Origin: Candidatus Sumerlaeota bacterium
GTDB taxonomy: Bacteria; CG03; SLGR01
Direction: 5' to 3'
Assembly: GCA_007136585.1 (NCBI GenBank)
Contig: SLGR01000103.1
Location: 1 to 11,449, forward strand
DNA: 11,449 nucleotides
The notes under the pieces are model-generated. The model saw only the letters and a program-made list of their open reading frames with translations. It searched no databases and had not been told where the DNA came from. A program made the translations under genes and the position numbers. Of the stretch, positions 5,917 through 11,449 are shown piece after piece; the first letter of the stretch is position 1; each line of letters starts with the position of its first letter.

Positions 5917-7572
5917 ATGAAGCTTATGAAGAAGATTTTAGCGGGAGGTGCGGTTCTGGGGCTGCTTGCTTTAACTGCAGGAATGGAAGCAGAGTCAGGC
6001 GAGACGTCTTATGGCGGAGCCATACCCGGGTCCAACCTGGTAAGAAGCTATAATTACAGCGGAGGATTTCTCGTAGGCGTTTATGACGGCTCTTCAAACA
6101 CCGAAACAATTTATTCAGCCGGCAAAATGATAAAACGGGTTCAGCGCGCTGATGACGGCGATATGACTGAGGACGCTGATGGAAATGCCGTGCCGGCAGA
6201 GGATGTTATAGTAACTGTGTATAATTATGAAAGAGGCTCCCTCCAGACTTCTGAAAACCTGCGTACTGGTGAGGTTACCCATTATGCCGGTTCCCAAGAC
6301 AAGGCCTTATACACTATTAATAAGGAAGGAAAAAGGACGGAGGAGTATAATTATGACGATGCCGGTTTTCTCAGGAGTGTCGATGAGTTCGGCATGGTCG
6401 GGGAAGACGGTGAGGAGCAATATGCCCAGATAGGAAGAAGAACCTATGATTCACACGGCAGAGTTGACAAGGCGTATCAGCTTGAGGATCCCAGTGACGC
6501 CAACAGCGGACTAATTGAAACTTCACAGTACCATTATGAGGGAAATGCCCTTACCAAAGTTACGGGCAGGGTCTGGAACGAAGAGGATGAGAAGTGGATA
6601 GAAAACTCAACCACTTACTATGCCGGCGGGCGCCCGACTCATAGTGTAAATGCAGAAGACGGGCTTACCCAGAAATGGCATTATGACGGAACAAAGCTGG
6701 TCTATACAGAACAGTTTAACTTTGACGAGGATAAAGGTGCTCCGGTTGTAAATAGCAGAACCTATTTTGACAAACACGGCAGGCCGTCTGAGATGTGGGA
6801 TGTGGAAGATGGAAAAGAGGTTGGCGGAGACGGCGGAATACCGAGACAGACCTGGCATTATAACGATACCAACTCAGAGATTACCACTTCGTATGTAGTG
6901 GAGCATAACGGTTCTAAAGAGAACAAGACGGCAACAGTAGGCCCGGGCGGTCTTATAAAAACCGTCTATAATCATAACTCGGCTACCCATGATGTTGAAG
7001 GCGGAACATGGCATATTTCAGCTCACGAGCACGTTACCTATTACCACTACAATGATGCTCAGGATACAATTCTTGAGAATTACAATGAGAGGTTTGAAGC
7101 TGACGCCCCTGCCGGTGGCGGTGGCGGCTGGGAACCCACAGTGGTAGGTATTCTGGAAGACCTCGTTGAGATAGACGGCAGCTGGTATGCTGTTGTTAAT
7201 GCCGATGAGATAGACCTCTTTGACGGGGATGGTTTCCAGGCTGCCGATGGCGAGACTTTCTACGTGGCTGTTGACTCGGCGGCTGCCAGGGATCTCTCAG
7301 CCAGTGTAGGAGACAGGGTTCTTCTTGCCGGTGATGTAGCTCAGGATACCCAGGGGCATCTCTCAACTACGATGAACAGGGAGTACGGCGGCGGGTATGC
7401 CATAGGCGAAGAAAATATATCTTCCTACCTGCAGGCCAGGGAAGGGGCAAGTTGGTATAAGCAGGTTATGGATCATATGGCTCAGGTATGGAACAGTGTA
7501 GAACAGGAATTCGGTTCTTATTCTTCTTGGAGACAGGGTTTTGAGTTCTTAAGAGATTTTGTTTTCGGATAG
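5917..7572 (+). CDS. Secreted YD/Rhs-like repeat protein with separate C-terminal domain
   Basis: This 551-residue exported protein has a signal peptide (about 1-25: MKLMKKILAGG then LGLLALTAG, with cleavage near residues 21-25). Residues about 30-395 are degenerate YD-type repeats such as YNYDDAGFLRSVDEFG, TYDSHGRVDKAYQL, TYYAGGRPTHSVNAEDG, WHYDGTKLVYTE and TYFDKHGRPSEMWD. These predict an elongated beta-structure. A five-glycine linker (400-404) leads to a C-terminal domain (about 405-551) with strand-rich VVGILEDLVEIDG and VGDRVLLAGDV (OB-fold-like at best) and an aromatic tail. It is far smaller than true Rhs or teneurin proteins and has no core-cleavage motif or toxin domain that I can see. 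The unit GRP...W-Y-G-T-LVYTE is shared with the protein at 9188-10351, so the two are paralogues. The start at 5917 rests on its RBS and signal peptide. The gene is driven by P1 and ends at an intrinsic terminator. Its function is unknown; a surface or secreted structural role is a guess. Confidence 0.85.
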   Translation: MKLMKKILAGGAVLGLLALTAGMEAESGETSYGGAIPGSNLVRSYNYSGGFLVGVYDGSSNTETIYSAGKMIKRVQRADDGDMTEDADGNAVPAEDVIVTVYNYERGSLQTSENLRTGEVTHYAGSQDKALYTINKEGKRTEEYNYDDAGFLRSVDEFGMVGEDGEEQYAQIGRRTYDSHGRVDKAYQLEDPSDANSGLIETSQYHYEGNALTKVTGRVWNEEDEKWIENSTTYYAGGRPTHSVNAEDGLTQKWHYDGTKLVYTEQFNFDEDKGAPVVNSRTYFDKHGRPSEMWDVEDGKEVGGDGGIPRQTWHYNDTNSEITTSYVVEHNGSKENKTATVGPGGLIKTVYNHNSATHDVEGGTWHISAHEHVTYYHYNDAQDTILENYNERFEADAPAGGGGGWEPTVVGILEDLVEIDGSWYAVVNADEIDLFDGDGFQAADGETFYVAVDSAAARDLSASVGDRVLLAGDVAQDTQGHLSTTMNREYGGGYAIGEENISSYLQAREGASWYKQVMDHMAQVWNSVEQEFGSYSSWRQGFEFLRDFVFG

Positions 7573-7602
7573 GATTTTACCGGATAGTTCTGAGTCGAAC
7601 GG

Positions 7603-7637
7603 AAGGGGCCAGGTTGAATTGACAGCCTGGCCTTTTC
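7603..7637 (+). terminator. Strong Rho-independent terminator
   Basis: GGCCAGGTTG (7607-7616) pairs with CAGCCTGGCC (7623-7632) in a 10-bp stem with one G-T wobble, closing a six-base loop AATTGA. AAGG before it and TTTT after it extend the helix into the T-run. It lies 34 bp after the YD-repeat gene and should end that transcript. Confidence 0.88.
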
Positions 7638-7648
7638 TGTGTTAGAAT
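7619..7648 (+). promoter_or_regulatory. Extended -10 sigma70-like promoter nested in the terminator
   Basis: A perfect TTGACA (7619-7624) lies in the loop and right arm of the terminator hairpin. With an 18-bp spacer it is followed by TAGAAT (7643-7648), preceded by TG one base upstream, an extended -10. It would start transcription near 7655 and drive the two-gene unit 7706-8985. It has no TTTCA repeats, so it looks constitutive compared with P1 and P2. Confidence 0.55.
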
Positions 7649-7705
7649 TTAATAAATAAAAGTAATGGTAATAATGCTGAAAAGCAGGAAGGGGAGGTGT
7701 GCTGA

Positions 7706-8362
7706 ATGACTGAGAAAAAAAAACTGGTTCTGATAATTTCTTCAGTTGTGTTGTTTTTTATTGTAGTCGGGCCGATATTTGTGGCACGGTTTATGGAGGA
7801 AAGAATTGAAGGTGTAGGAGATATGCCAGGTACTTTTGTTAGAGTAAGAGGGACCGTTGATTCCGGTGAGAGAGGCAGTCTTATTCTTAGAGGGGATAAT
7901 GACAGAAATTATCTACTGACAGGCTCTAAGACTCTGCTTATGAATAATTTAGTCGGGGATAACGTTGAGGTTTTCGGCAGAGTTCGTGAACCGTCGGAGT
8001 CAATGACTGTTGACGGGCAACCTGTTCGCTTTAATATTGAGGTAAGTGAATTTGACAGTGAATTGACAGAGGAAGTTATAGAATCCCGGTTGAGGGAAGA
8101 GGCTTCAGAGCAACGGGAGGCAACTCTCACAGGTATCGTAAGAATAGTGCATACTGATCGCAACCGGTTTCCCCTGGGGAGGCCTATTATAGAGCGAGAT
8201 GACGGGGAAATTGTGTTTCTTCTGGTTCGAGCCTTATCTACAGTAAAGGAGTACGAAGAGGAGAGGGTCGTCCTTTCCGGCAGGTTCACGCAGCAGAGAG
8301 AAAGCTACCGGGGAGAGGACAGGCGTGTATTCTTTGTGGAAAGTATATCGGAAGCCTGGTAA
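7706..8362 (+). CDS. Membrane-anchored protein of unknown function with two similar beta-rich segments
   Basis: I do not recognise this 218-residue protein. Residues 8-28 form one N-terminal membrane segment (LVLIISSVVLFFIVVGPIFV) after a lysine-rich start, so it is probably an anchored protein with its bulk outside the cytoplasm. The rest is charged and strand-rich, with two loosely similar segments: FVRVRGTVDSGERGSLILRG...VGDNVEVFGRV (about 44-94) and EATLTGIVRIV...ERVVLSGRF (about 137-190). They resemble OB-fold-like barrels, separated by an acidic helical stretch (about 115-135). This pattern echoes the VGDRVLLAGDV stretch at the C-terminus of the preceding YD-repeat protein. A strong Shine-Dalgarno (GGGGAGG, 7691-7697) precedes the ATG by 8 bp. 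The next gene starts 5 bp after the stop, so the two are very likely co-transcribed. Confidence 0.75.
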   Translation: MTEKKKLVLIISSVVLFFIVVGPIFVARFMEERIEGVGDMPGTFVRVRGTVDSGERGSLILRGDNDRNYLLTGSKTLLMNNLVGDNVEVFGRVREPSESMTVDGQPVRFNIEVSEFDSELTEEVIESRLREEASEQREATLTGIVRIVHTDRNRFPLGRPIIERDDGEIVFLLVRALSTVKEYEEERVVLSGRFTQQRESYRGEDRRVFFVESISEAW

Positions 8363-8367
8363 GTTTT

Positions 8368-8985
8368 TTGGGTGTTCTCTTCTGTAAGTCCGGTTTTTTA
8401 AAAGTAATCGGCGCATTAGTTTTTTCTGTTCTTCCATTCGTTTTTTTAAGTTCAGAAAGTACCGCTGAATTAATTGAAGGCGAGGTTTATTTTCTTAAAG
8501 TTTCCGAGGCCCCCCTGTACGGCTCCCCAGGGGGTGAAAAGGCTGGCATGGTTTTACAGGAGGCTCCTTTAAGGGTAAGGGGTGAATATGAAGGCTGGGT
8601 TAATGTAAAGGTTAATTTATGGGTTGAAAAAGAACACCTTGCCGTTGAACGAAAATCCTCTTTGAGGCTCTTATCTTACGATAGAAAAACAACCCGGGAA
8701 GAAGATATTGATATAACCCTTACTCTTAAAAACTACGGGCAAGAAAAAATAACTATGTGGGATGGTCTTTTAACCCTGCGCAATGTAATTGAGGAGCCTC
8801 TCTTCAGGGTAAGGTTGAAGAATGAGAATGTGAGCATATCTCCCGGGGATGAGTATGAAATAACCGCGAGGCTAAGCAAGGAACAGGTCCGGGACCCGGA
8901 AGTTTTTGATTATTTAAGAAACTTTTCGAAAGATCTGATAATCCCCGACCTCCAGATCATAAGGGTAGAAACGCAAGAGTATTAG
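8368..8985 (+). CDS. Secreted protein with an SH3-like domain, function unknown
   Basis: This 205-residue protein begins at TTG 8368, the only reasonable start in the open frame (no in-frame ATG or GTG upstream before the stop near 8200). Residues about 10-33 form a signal peptide or anchor (VIGALVFSVLPFVFLSS then ESTA). Residues about 38-92 resemble a bacterial SH3-like domain: YFLKVSEAPLYGSPGGEKAGMV, then VRGEYEGWVNVKV and LWVEKEHL. Such domains often bind peptides or cell-wall material. The remaining 110 or so residues are beta-rich (DITLTLKNYGQEKITMWDGLLTLRNV, ISPGDEYEITARL), similar in style to Ig-like domains of surface proteins, but with no firm match. It is 5 bp downstream of the membrane protein gene and probably depends on the same promoter. 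No convincing terminator follows. A joint envelope role with the upstream gene is inferred. Confidence 0.72.
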   Translation: MGVLFCKSGFLKVIGALVFSVLPFVFLSSESTAELIEGEVYFLKVSEAPLYGSPGGEKAGMVLQEAPLRVRGEYEGWVNVKVNLWVEKEHLAVERKSSLRLLSYDRKTTREEDIDITLTLKNYGQEKITMWDGLLTLRNVIEEPLFRVRLKNENVSISPGDEYEITARLSKEQVRDPEVFDYLRNFSKDLIIPDLQIIRVETQEY

Positions 8986-9099
8986 GACTATTTGTAAGCC
9001 GTTCCGGTTTAGTTCCGTCTTTGTAATTTGTGCTAATATTTAACCTTCCGCTTATTTTCAGCACTGACTGTTTTAGTAATCTGCGTTTTTTAGTATTTA

Positions 9100-9154
9100 T
9101 TTCACATATATTTCACACTTATTTCTAATATATTTCATTTATATCCAGTATAAT
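9100..9154 (+). promoter_or_regulatory. Pho-box-like promoter P2: four 11-bp-spaced TTTCA repeats plus perfect -10
   Basis: The units are TTTCACA (9100), TTTCACA (9111), TTTCTAA (9122) and TTTCATT (9133), each exactly 11 bp apart. A perfect TATAAT begins at 9149, 16 bp after the first base of the last unit, the same distance as in P1. There is no -35 (TAATAT occupies that place). A start near 9161 gives a leader of about 27 nt before ATG 9188. The rest of the 202-bp gap after 8985 holds nothing else I can name. Confidence 0.82.
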
Positions 9155-9187
9155 TTAAGTGAAACTTGAAGGATATTAGGTGCTAAA

Positions 9188-10351
9188 ATGATACATGAAA
9201 AGATAAAAACTACGATTACAGCTATAAGCCGGGTAATTATAATTACATTGGCCTTAGGGATATTAGCTTTTTATTTATTCCCTGAAACAGTTTATTCCAG
9301 AAACGAGAGGGCTTATTCTTTCCTGCCTTCAAGAATATACAAGATGTCTGAAAGTATCTTTACCTGGTCGCAGAAAATGGTCGAGATAACTCCTACAAGG
9401 CCTATAGCCGTAACAGATAAAGAAGGGAATACAACTTTTGTCACAGCGGACGGTAACGCGGTGGTCAGGATAGATAATCAGGGGAACAAGACCTTTTCAA
9501 TAGGAGGAAGATCAGCCCATTCAAGGGACAAGGAAGGGAATCTGACCAGGCGGTGGGAGAGGACACCGGGCTCAAACAGGGTAGCTGTTAAGAATGAGTT
9601 CGGAGAGGTTCTTGAGGAAGTGGAGTATGGTCTCGGAGGCAAGACCATAGCCCGGTATGATGAAAAGGGCAACCTTACCCAAAGTTATGAGTATGACAAG
9701 TACGGGAAAAATATTGTATCCGTGCTGGATGAAGTGACTCTGACAAGGACAGAGTATGACTCCAGCGGCAAACCGGTAAGAGAAGTAAACTTTGAAGGTT
9801 ATGAAGTGGCAACTTACGAGTACGATAATAACGACCGGCTTAAATATCGGGAGAGTAACGGGCACAGGACTTTTTACGATGAAAAAGGGCTTATGACCAG
9901 GACCGAGGACCCGGAAGGCTTTATTACCAATACTTACAATTACGGTAAAGATGAAAACGGTTATTATTACCTCGAAACTGTTACAAATGAGATTACCGGA
10001 GATGTAACTTTATATGAAAACGGAAGGCCCAGTGAAGTACGGAATACCTCCGGGGGGGTTGTAAAAGATTACGAGTGGAGAGGGACGGTGCTTGTTTACA
10101 CGGAAGATATGGAGTCTAATGAGATAACCTGGTATAAAAATGGCCGCCCGACTTTTACTACTTTCAAGGGAACATTAACAACGGAGTGGTTTTATAATGA
10201 CGGCAACCTTGTAGGCACTTGGAATCCTGCTCAAGGAACTTTGACACTTTATTCACACGGAAGGGAAGCGGAATCTATTGAAGGTATCAAGGAAAGGCCC
10301 AACTTAAACAGCATATCCGCCCTTTATAGGGAACGCGGTTTAAGTATGTAA
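9188..10351 (+). CDS. Membrane-anchored YD/Rhs-like repeat protein
   Basis: This 387-residue protein has an N-terminal membrane segment (about 14-34, VIIITLALGILAFYLF). No clear cleavage site is visible, so it is probably a signal anchor with the body outside. From about residue 75 to 365 it consists of YD-type repeats: VTADGNAVVRIDNQGNKT, RDKEGNLTRRWER, RYDEKGNLTQSYEYDKYGK, YDSSGKPVREVNFEG, FYDEKGLMTRTEDPEG, LYENGRPSEVRNTSGG, WYKNGRPTFTTFKG and LYSHGREAES. Several units are closer to the canonical Rhs consensus than those of the protein at 5917-7572, with which it shares the GRP...GTVLVYTE module. No toxin tip, protease core or large Rhs cage is present. The start is supported by AGGTG (9178-9182) and the downstream position relative to P2. 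A receiver gene follows after 3 bp, which ties an extracellular repeat protein to a cytoplasmic signalling protein. The function is unknown. Confidence 0.83.
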   Translation: MIHEKIKTTITAISRVIIITLALGILAFYLFPETVYSRNERAYSFLPSRIYKMSESIFTWSQKMVEITPTRPIAVTDKEGNTTFVTADGNAVVRIDNQGNKTFSIGGRSAHSRDKEGNLTRRWERTPGSNRVAVKNEFGEVLEEVEYGLGGKTIARYDEKGNLTQSYEYDKYGKNIVSVLDEVTLTRTEYDSSGKPVREVNFEGYEVATYEYDNNDRLKYRESNGHRTFYDEKGLMTRTEDPEGFITNTYNYGKDENGYYYLETVTNEITGDVTLYENGRPSEVRNTSGGVVKDYEWRGTVLVYTEDMESNEITWYKNGRPTFTTFKGTLTTEWFYNDGNLVGTWNPAQGTLTLYSHGREAESIEGIKERPNLNSISALYRERGLSM

Positions 10352-10354
10352 ATT

Positions 10355-10720
10355 ATGTGCAGGGTTCTTGTCATTGATGATGAAGAAATAGTAGCAGAGA
10401 TGCTTGCCGATACCCTGGAAGTGCTGGGGTGCGAGGTTCAGGTGGCAAACTCCGGCAGGGAAGGGCTCTCCCGGGCCAGGAAGTTCCTCCCCGATGTGAT
10501 AACCCTTGACCTTAAAATGCCCGGAATGGACGGGTTCAAAGTACTTGAACAATTGAAAAAGGATAGCCGAACAAGGGATATACCGGTTCTTATAGCTACC
10601 ATAAACAAGAGAAAGGAGGTTATAGAGAGAGGTTACCTGCTTGGGGCCGCAAAGTACTTTATAAAACCCCTGTCAGCGGAATCTCTCAGGGAAACCATAG
10701 CTGCGTACGCAGCGGTATAA
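10355..10720 (+). CDS. Single-domain (CheY-like) response regulator
   Basis: This 121-residue protein is only a receiver domain. The phosphorylation site is complete: acidic pocket D8/D9, phospho-acceptor D52 in ITLDLKMPG, T81 in LIATIN, and K103 in IKPL. There is no output domain, so it must signal by binding a partner or serve in a phosphorelay. It begins 3 bp after the stop of the anchored YD-repeat gene and is almost certainly co-transcribed with it from P2. No kinase is next to it; the kinase at 578-1972 is the nearest candidate donor. Why a receiver is paired with an extracellular repeat protein is unclear. A self-complementary sequence lies in its last codons (10700-10713). Confidence 0.93.
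   Translation: MCRVLVIDDEEIVAEMLADTLEVLGCEVQVANSGREGLSRARKFLPDVITLDLKMPGMDGFKVLEQLKKDSRTRDIPVLIATINKRKEVIERGYLLGAAKYFIKPLSAESLRETIAAYAAV
10700..10713. repeat. Perfect 14-bp palindrome in the 3' end of the receiver gene
   Basis: GCTGCGTACGCAGC is fully self-complementary and lies in the last codons of the receiver gene, before its stop at 10718-10720. There is no T-run after it, so it is not a normal intrinsic terminator. It may be a protein site or chance. Confidence 0.45.
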
Positions 10721-10727
10721 GGCTTCG

Positions 10728-10835
10728 TTTCACATAAATTTTACAAAAGATTTACTTCGGCTACATAGAAATTTCACAATTGGCCGGTTTACTGCATAGA
10801 AAATTTGCATGAATTTCATTATTATAAAGTAATAT
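10728..10835 (+). promoter_or_regulatory. Pho-box-like region P3: distal repeat array plus proximal unit and -10
   Basis: A distal array follows an 11-bp phase with decreasing fit: TTTCACA (10728), TTTTACA (10739), ATTTACT (10750), a poor CTACATA (10761), and again TTTCACA (10772). Closer to the gene, TTTGCAT (10804) and TTTCATT (10814) are 10 bp apart and out of phase by 2 bp with the distal set. TAATAT begins at 10830, 16 bp after TTTCATT, as in P1 and P2. The start would be near 10842, about 18 nt before ATG 10860. The sites are weaker than in P1 and P2. This covers most of the 139-bp gap; a short TA run lies just downstream. Confidence 0.6.
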
Positions 10836-10859
10836 ATATATAAGACTAAAGAAAATAAA

Positions 10860-11423
10860 ATGCGTATTACAAAACAAAAAATAAAGACAGCAGTTACAGT
10901 GCCTTCGGCCCTGTCATTACTTTTTATATTTGTGCTAAGTTTTATCCAGCCCGCGGATACCGCGTTCAGTCTTTACCGTAATTTTCGTGACGCGGTATCA
11001 AACCCCTCAATGGTTCACATGAACATAGGCAGGGCTATGACCGGAGAAACGGGGAGCGCTTCTTCCGAGGAATCCGATGAGTGCGGGAACCTCTCGTGCA
11101 ACCTGGTTTTCCTGACCGGCTCCGCCCGGAGCGTAACCCCGTCGCTTTCTTTCTCCGGGTTGAACTTTCTTTCCATCCCGGCGGCTTTAACGCTTATCTT
11201 TACAGCCTCGATTAAGAAACGCAATAATTCTCTGAGGGGCCGAATGCGGGCCTGTAAGGCGAGGTCTCTCAAATTTCTGGATCCGGTGGAGCAAAGCATA
11301 CGCTCACGCGCCGACGAGTATGATATAAACCCCGTCAGGAACTTTCTCCGGGAGATTAAACCCGTGTTTTGCCAGGCGCAGAGCACGGGTTTTTTCTATG
11401 GGGTAAATGGAGAGGCGCTGTGA
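10860..11423 (+). CDS. Unrecognised protein with two hydrophobic segments
   Basis: I do not recognise this 187-residue protein. It has a basic N-terminus and a hydrophobic segment at about 14-32 (VPSALSLLFIFVLSFIQPA), which is a signal peptide or anchor. A Ser/Glu-rich stretch with two close cysteines follows (about 62-80, SASSEESDECGNLSC). A second hydrophobic run comes at about 101-118 (FLSIPAALTLIFTASI), ahead of a basic, arginine-rich tail. If both segments span the membrane, the tail would be cytoplasmic. It lies behind operator region P3, so it may share control with the YD-repeat genes. No Shine-Dalgarno is evident at ATG 10860. Unusually, a hairpin with a T-run (11358-11397) lies within its last 22 codons. 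Its stop overlaps a possible GTG start. A 123-codon minus-strand reading frame overlaps it and looks like a shadow. Confidence 0.6.
   Translation: MRITKQKIKTAVTVPSALSLLFIFVLSFIQPADTAFSLYRNFRDAVSNPSMVHMNIGRAMTGETGSASSEESDECGNLSCNLVFLTGSARSVTPSLSFSGLNFLSIPAALTLIFTASIKKRNNSLRGRMRACKARSLKFLDPVEQSIRSRADEYDINPVRNFLREIKPVFCQAQSTGFFYGVNGEAL
11358..11397 (+). terminator. Intrinsic-terminator-like hairpin inside the 3' end of a coding region
   Basis: AAACCCGTG (11358-11366) pairs perfectly with CACGGGTTT (11384-11392). The helix can continue inward through TTTTGC/GCAGAG with two G-T wobbles. A T-rich run follows (T at 11390-11395, then CT). It lies 26 bp before the stop codon at 11421-11423, so translating ribosomes would cover it. 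It may act as a translation-dependent attenuator for the gene that follows. Confidence 0.65.
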
Positions 11424-11449
11424 ACTTCATAAACACCCTTCAGACGAAG
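11420..11449 (+). CDS. Start of a downstream gene (3' partial, GTG start)
   Basis: GTG at 11420 overlaps the TGA stop of the preceding gene as GTGA, a common sign of translational coupling. A Shine-Dalgarno-like GGAGAGG lies at 11409-11415. The frame reads MNFINTLQTK and stays open to the window edge. Only ten codons are visible, so no family can be given. Confidence 0.45.
   Translation, partial: MNFINTLQTK

Noticed and set aside
9100-9139. CRISPR-like or transposon-related repeats
   Set aside because: The repeat unit is only 7 bp at 11-bp phase and is tied to a -10 hexamer. There are no spacers, cas genes, terminal inverted repeats or transposase.
5917-10351. Polymorphic Rhs toxin/immunity system
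   Set aside because: Neither YD-repeat protein has the long shell, the conserved core-cleavage motif, a C-terminal nuclease or other toxin tip, or a small immunity gene after it.
11015-11386. 123-codon minus-strand frame opposite the 10860 gene
   Set aside because: It is arginine/serine-rich with no recognisable motif or ribosome binding site. The plus frame has a hydrophobic leader, an upstream promoter region and a coupled downstream start.

Overview
The window looks like a chromosomal piece of an uncultivated, envelope-bearing bacterium with moderate GC. A Wzt/TagH-type export ATPase, a secreted beta-propeller with a FlgD-like C-terminal domain, and small secreted YD/Rhs-like repeat proteins together resemble what is seen in Omnitrophota-like candidate lineages. 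That placement is an inference from gene style only, with low confidence; there is no rRNA or other marker gene here.

Layout. (1) Positions 2-496: the C-terminal part of a polysaccharide ABC-transporter ATPase that enters from the left. (2) 578-4175: a tight same-strand signalling operon. It encodes a membrane sensor histidine kinase, a receiver-GGDEF protein with a GGDDF motif, an OmpR/PhoB-family DNA-binding response regulator, and a short protein with a degenerate receiver. (3) 4197-5477, convergent: a secreted seven-bladed Reg_prop propeller with a FlgD-like Ig C-terminus. (4) 5478-5916: a divergent regulatory region. (5) 5917-7572: a secreted YD-repeat-like protein, closed by a strong intrinsic terminator whose loop and right arm carry the -35 of the next promoter. 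(6) 7706-8985: two small envelope proteins of unknown function. (7) 9188-10720: a membrane-anchored YD-repeat-like protein followed 3 bp later by a single-domain receiver. (8) 10860-11423: an unrecognised membrane or secreted protein, with an intrinsic-terminator-like hairpin inside its 3' end and a start-stop overlap (GTGA) to another gene that leaves the window.

The main discovery is a shared promoter architecture in front of the genes at 5917 and 9188 and, in a more degenerate form, 10860. In the first two, four direct repeats of TTTCAnn sit exactly 11 bp apart. In all three the last unit is TTTCATT, and its first base lies exactly 16 bp before a -10 hexamer, with no recognisable -35. This is the geometry of a Pho box (tandem sites for an OmpR/PhoB-family activator replacing the -35). 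The window encodes a matching regulator at 2935-3627. The simplest model is that the kinase/OmpR-type pair controls a regulon of secreted or anchored YD-repeat proteins, with c-di-GMP and CheY-like side branches. The operators are read directly from the sequence; the link to this particular regulator is inferred.
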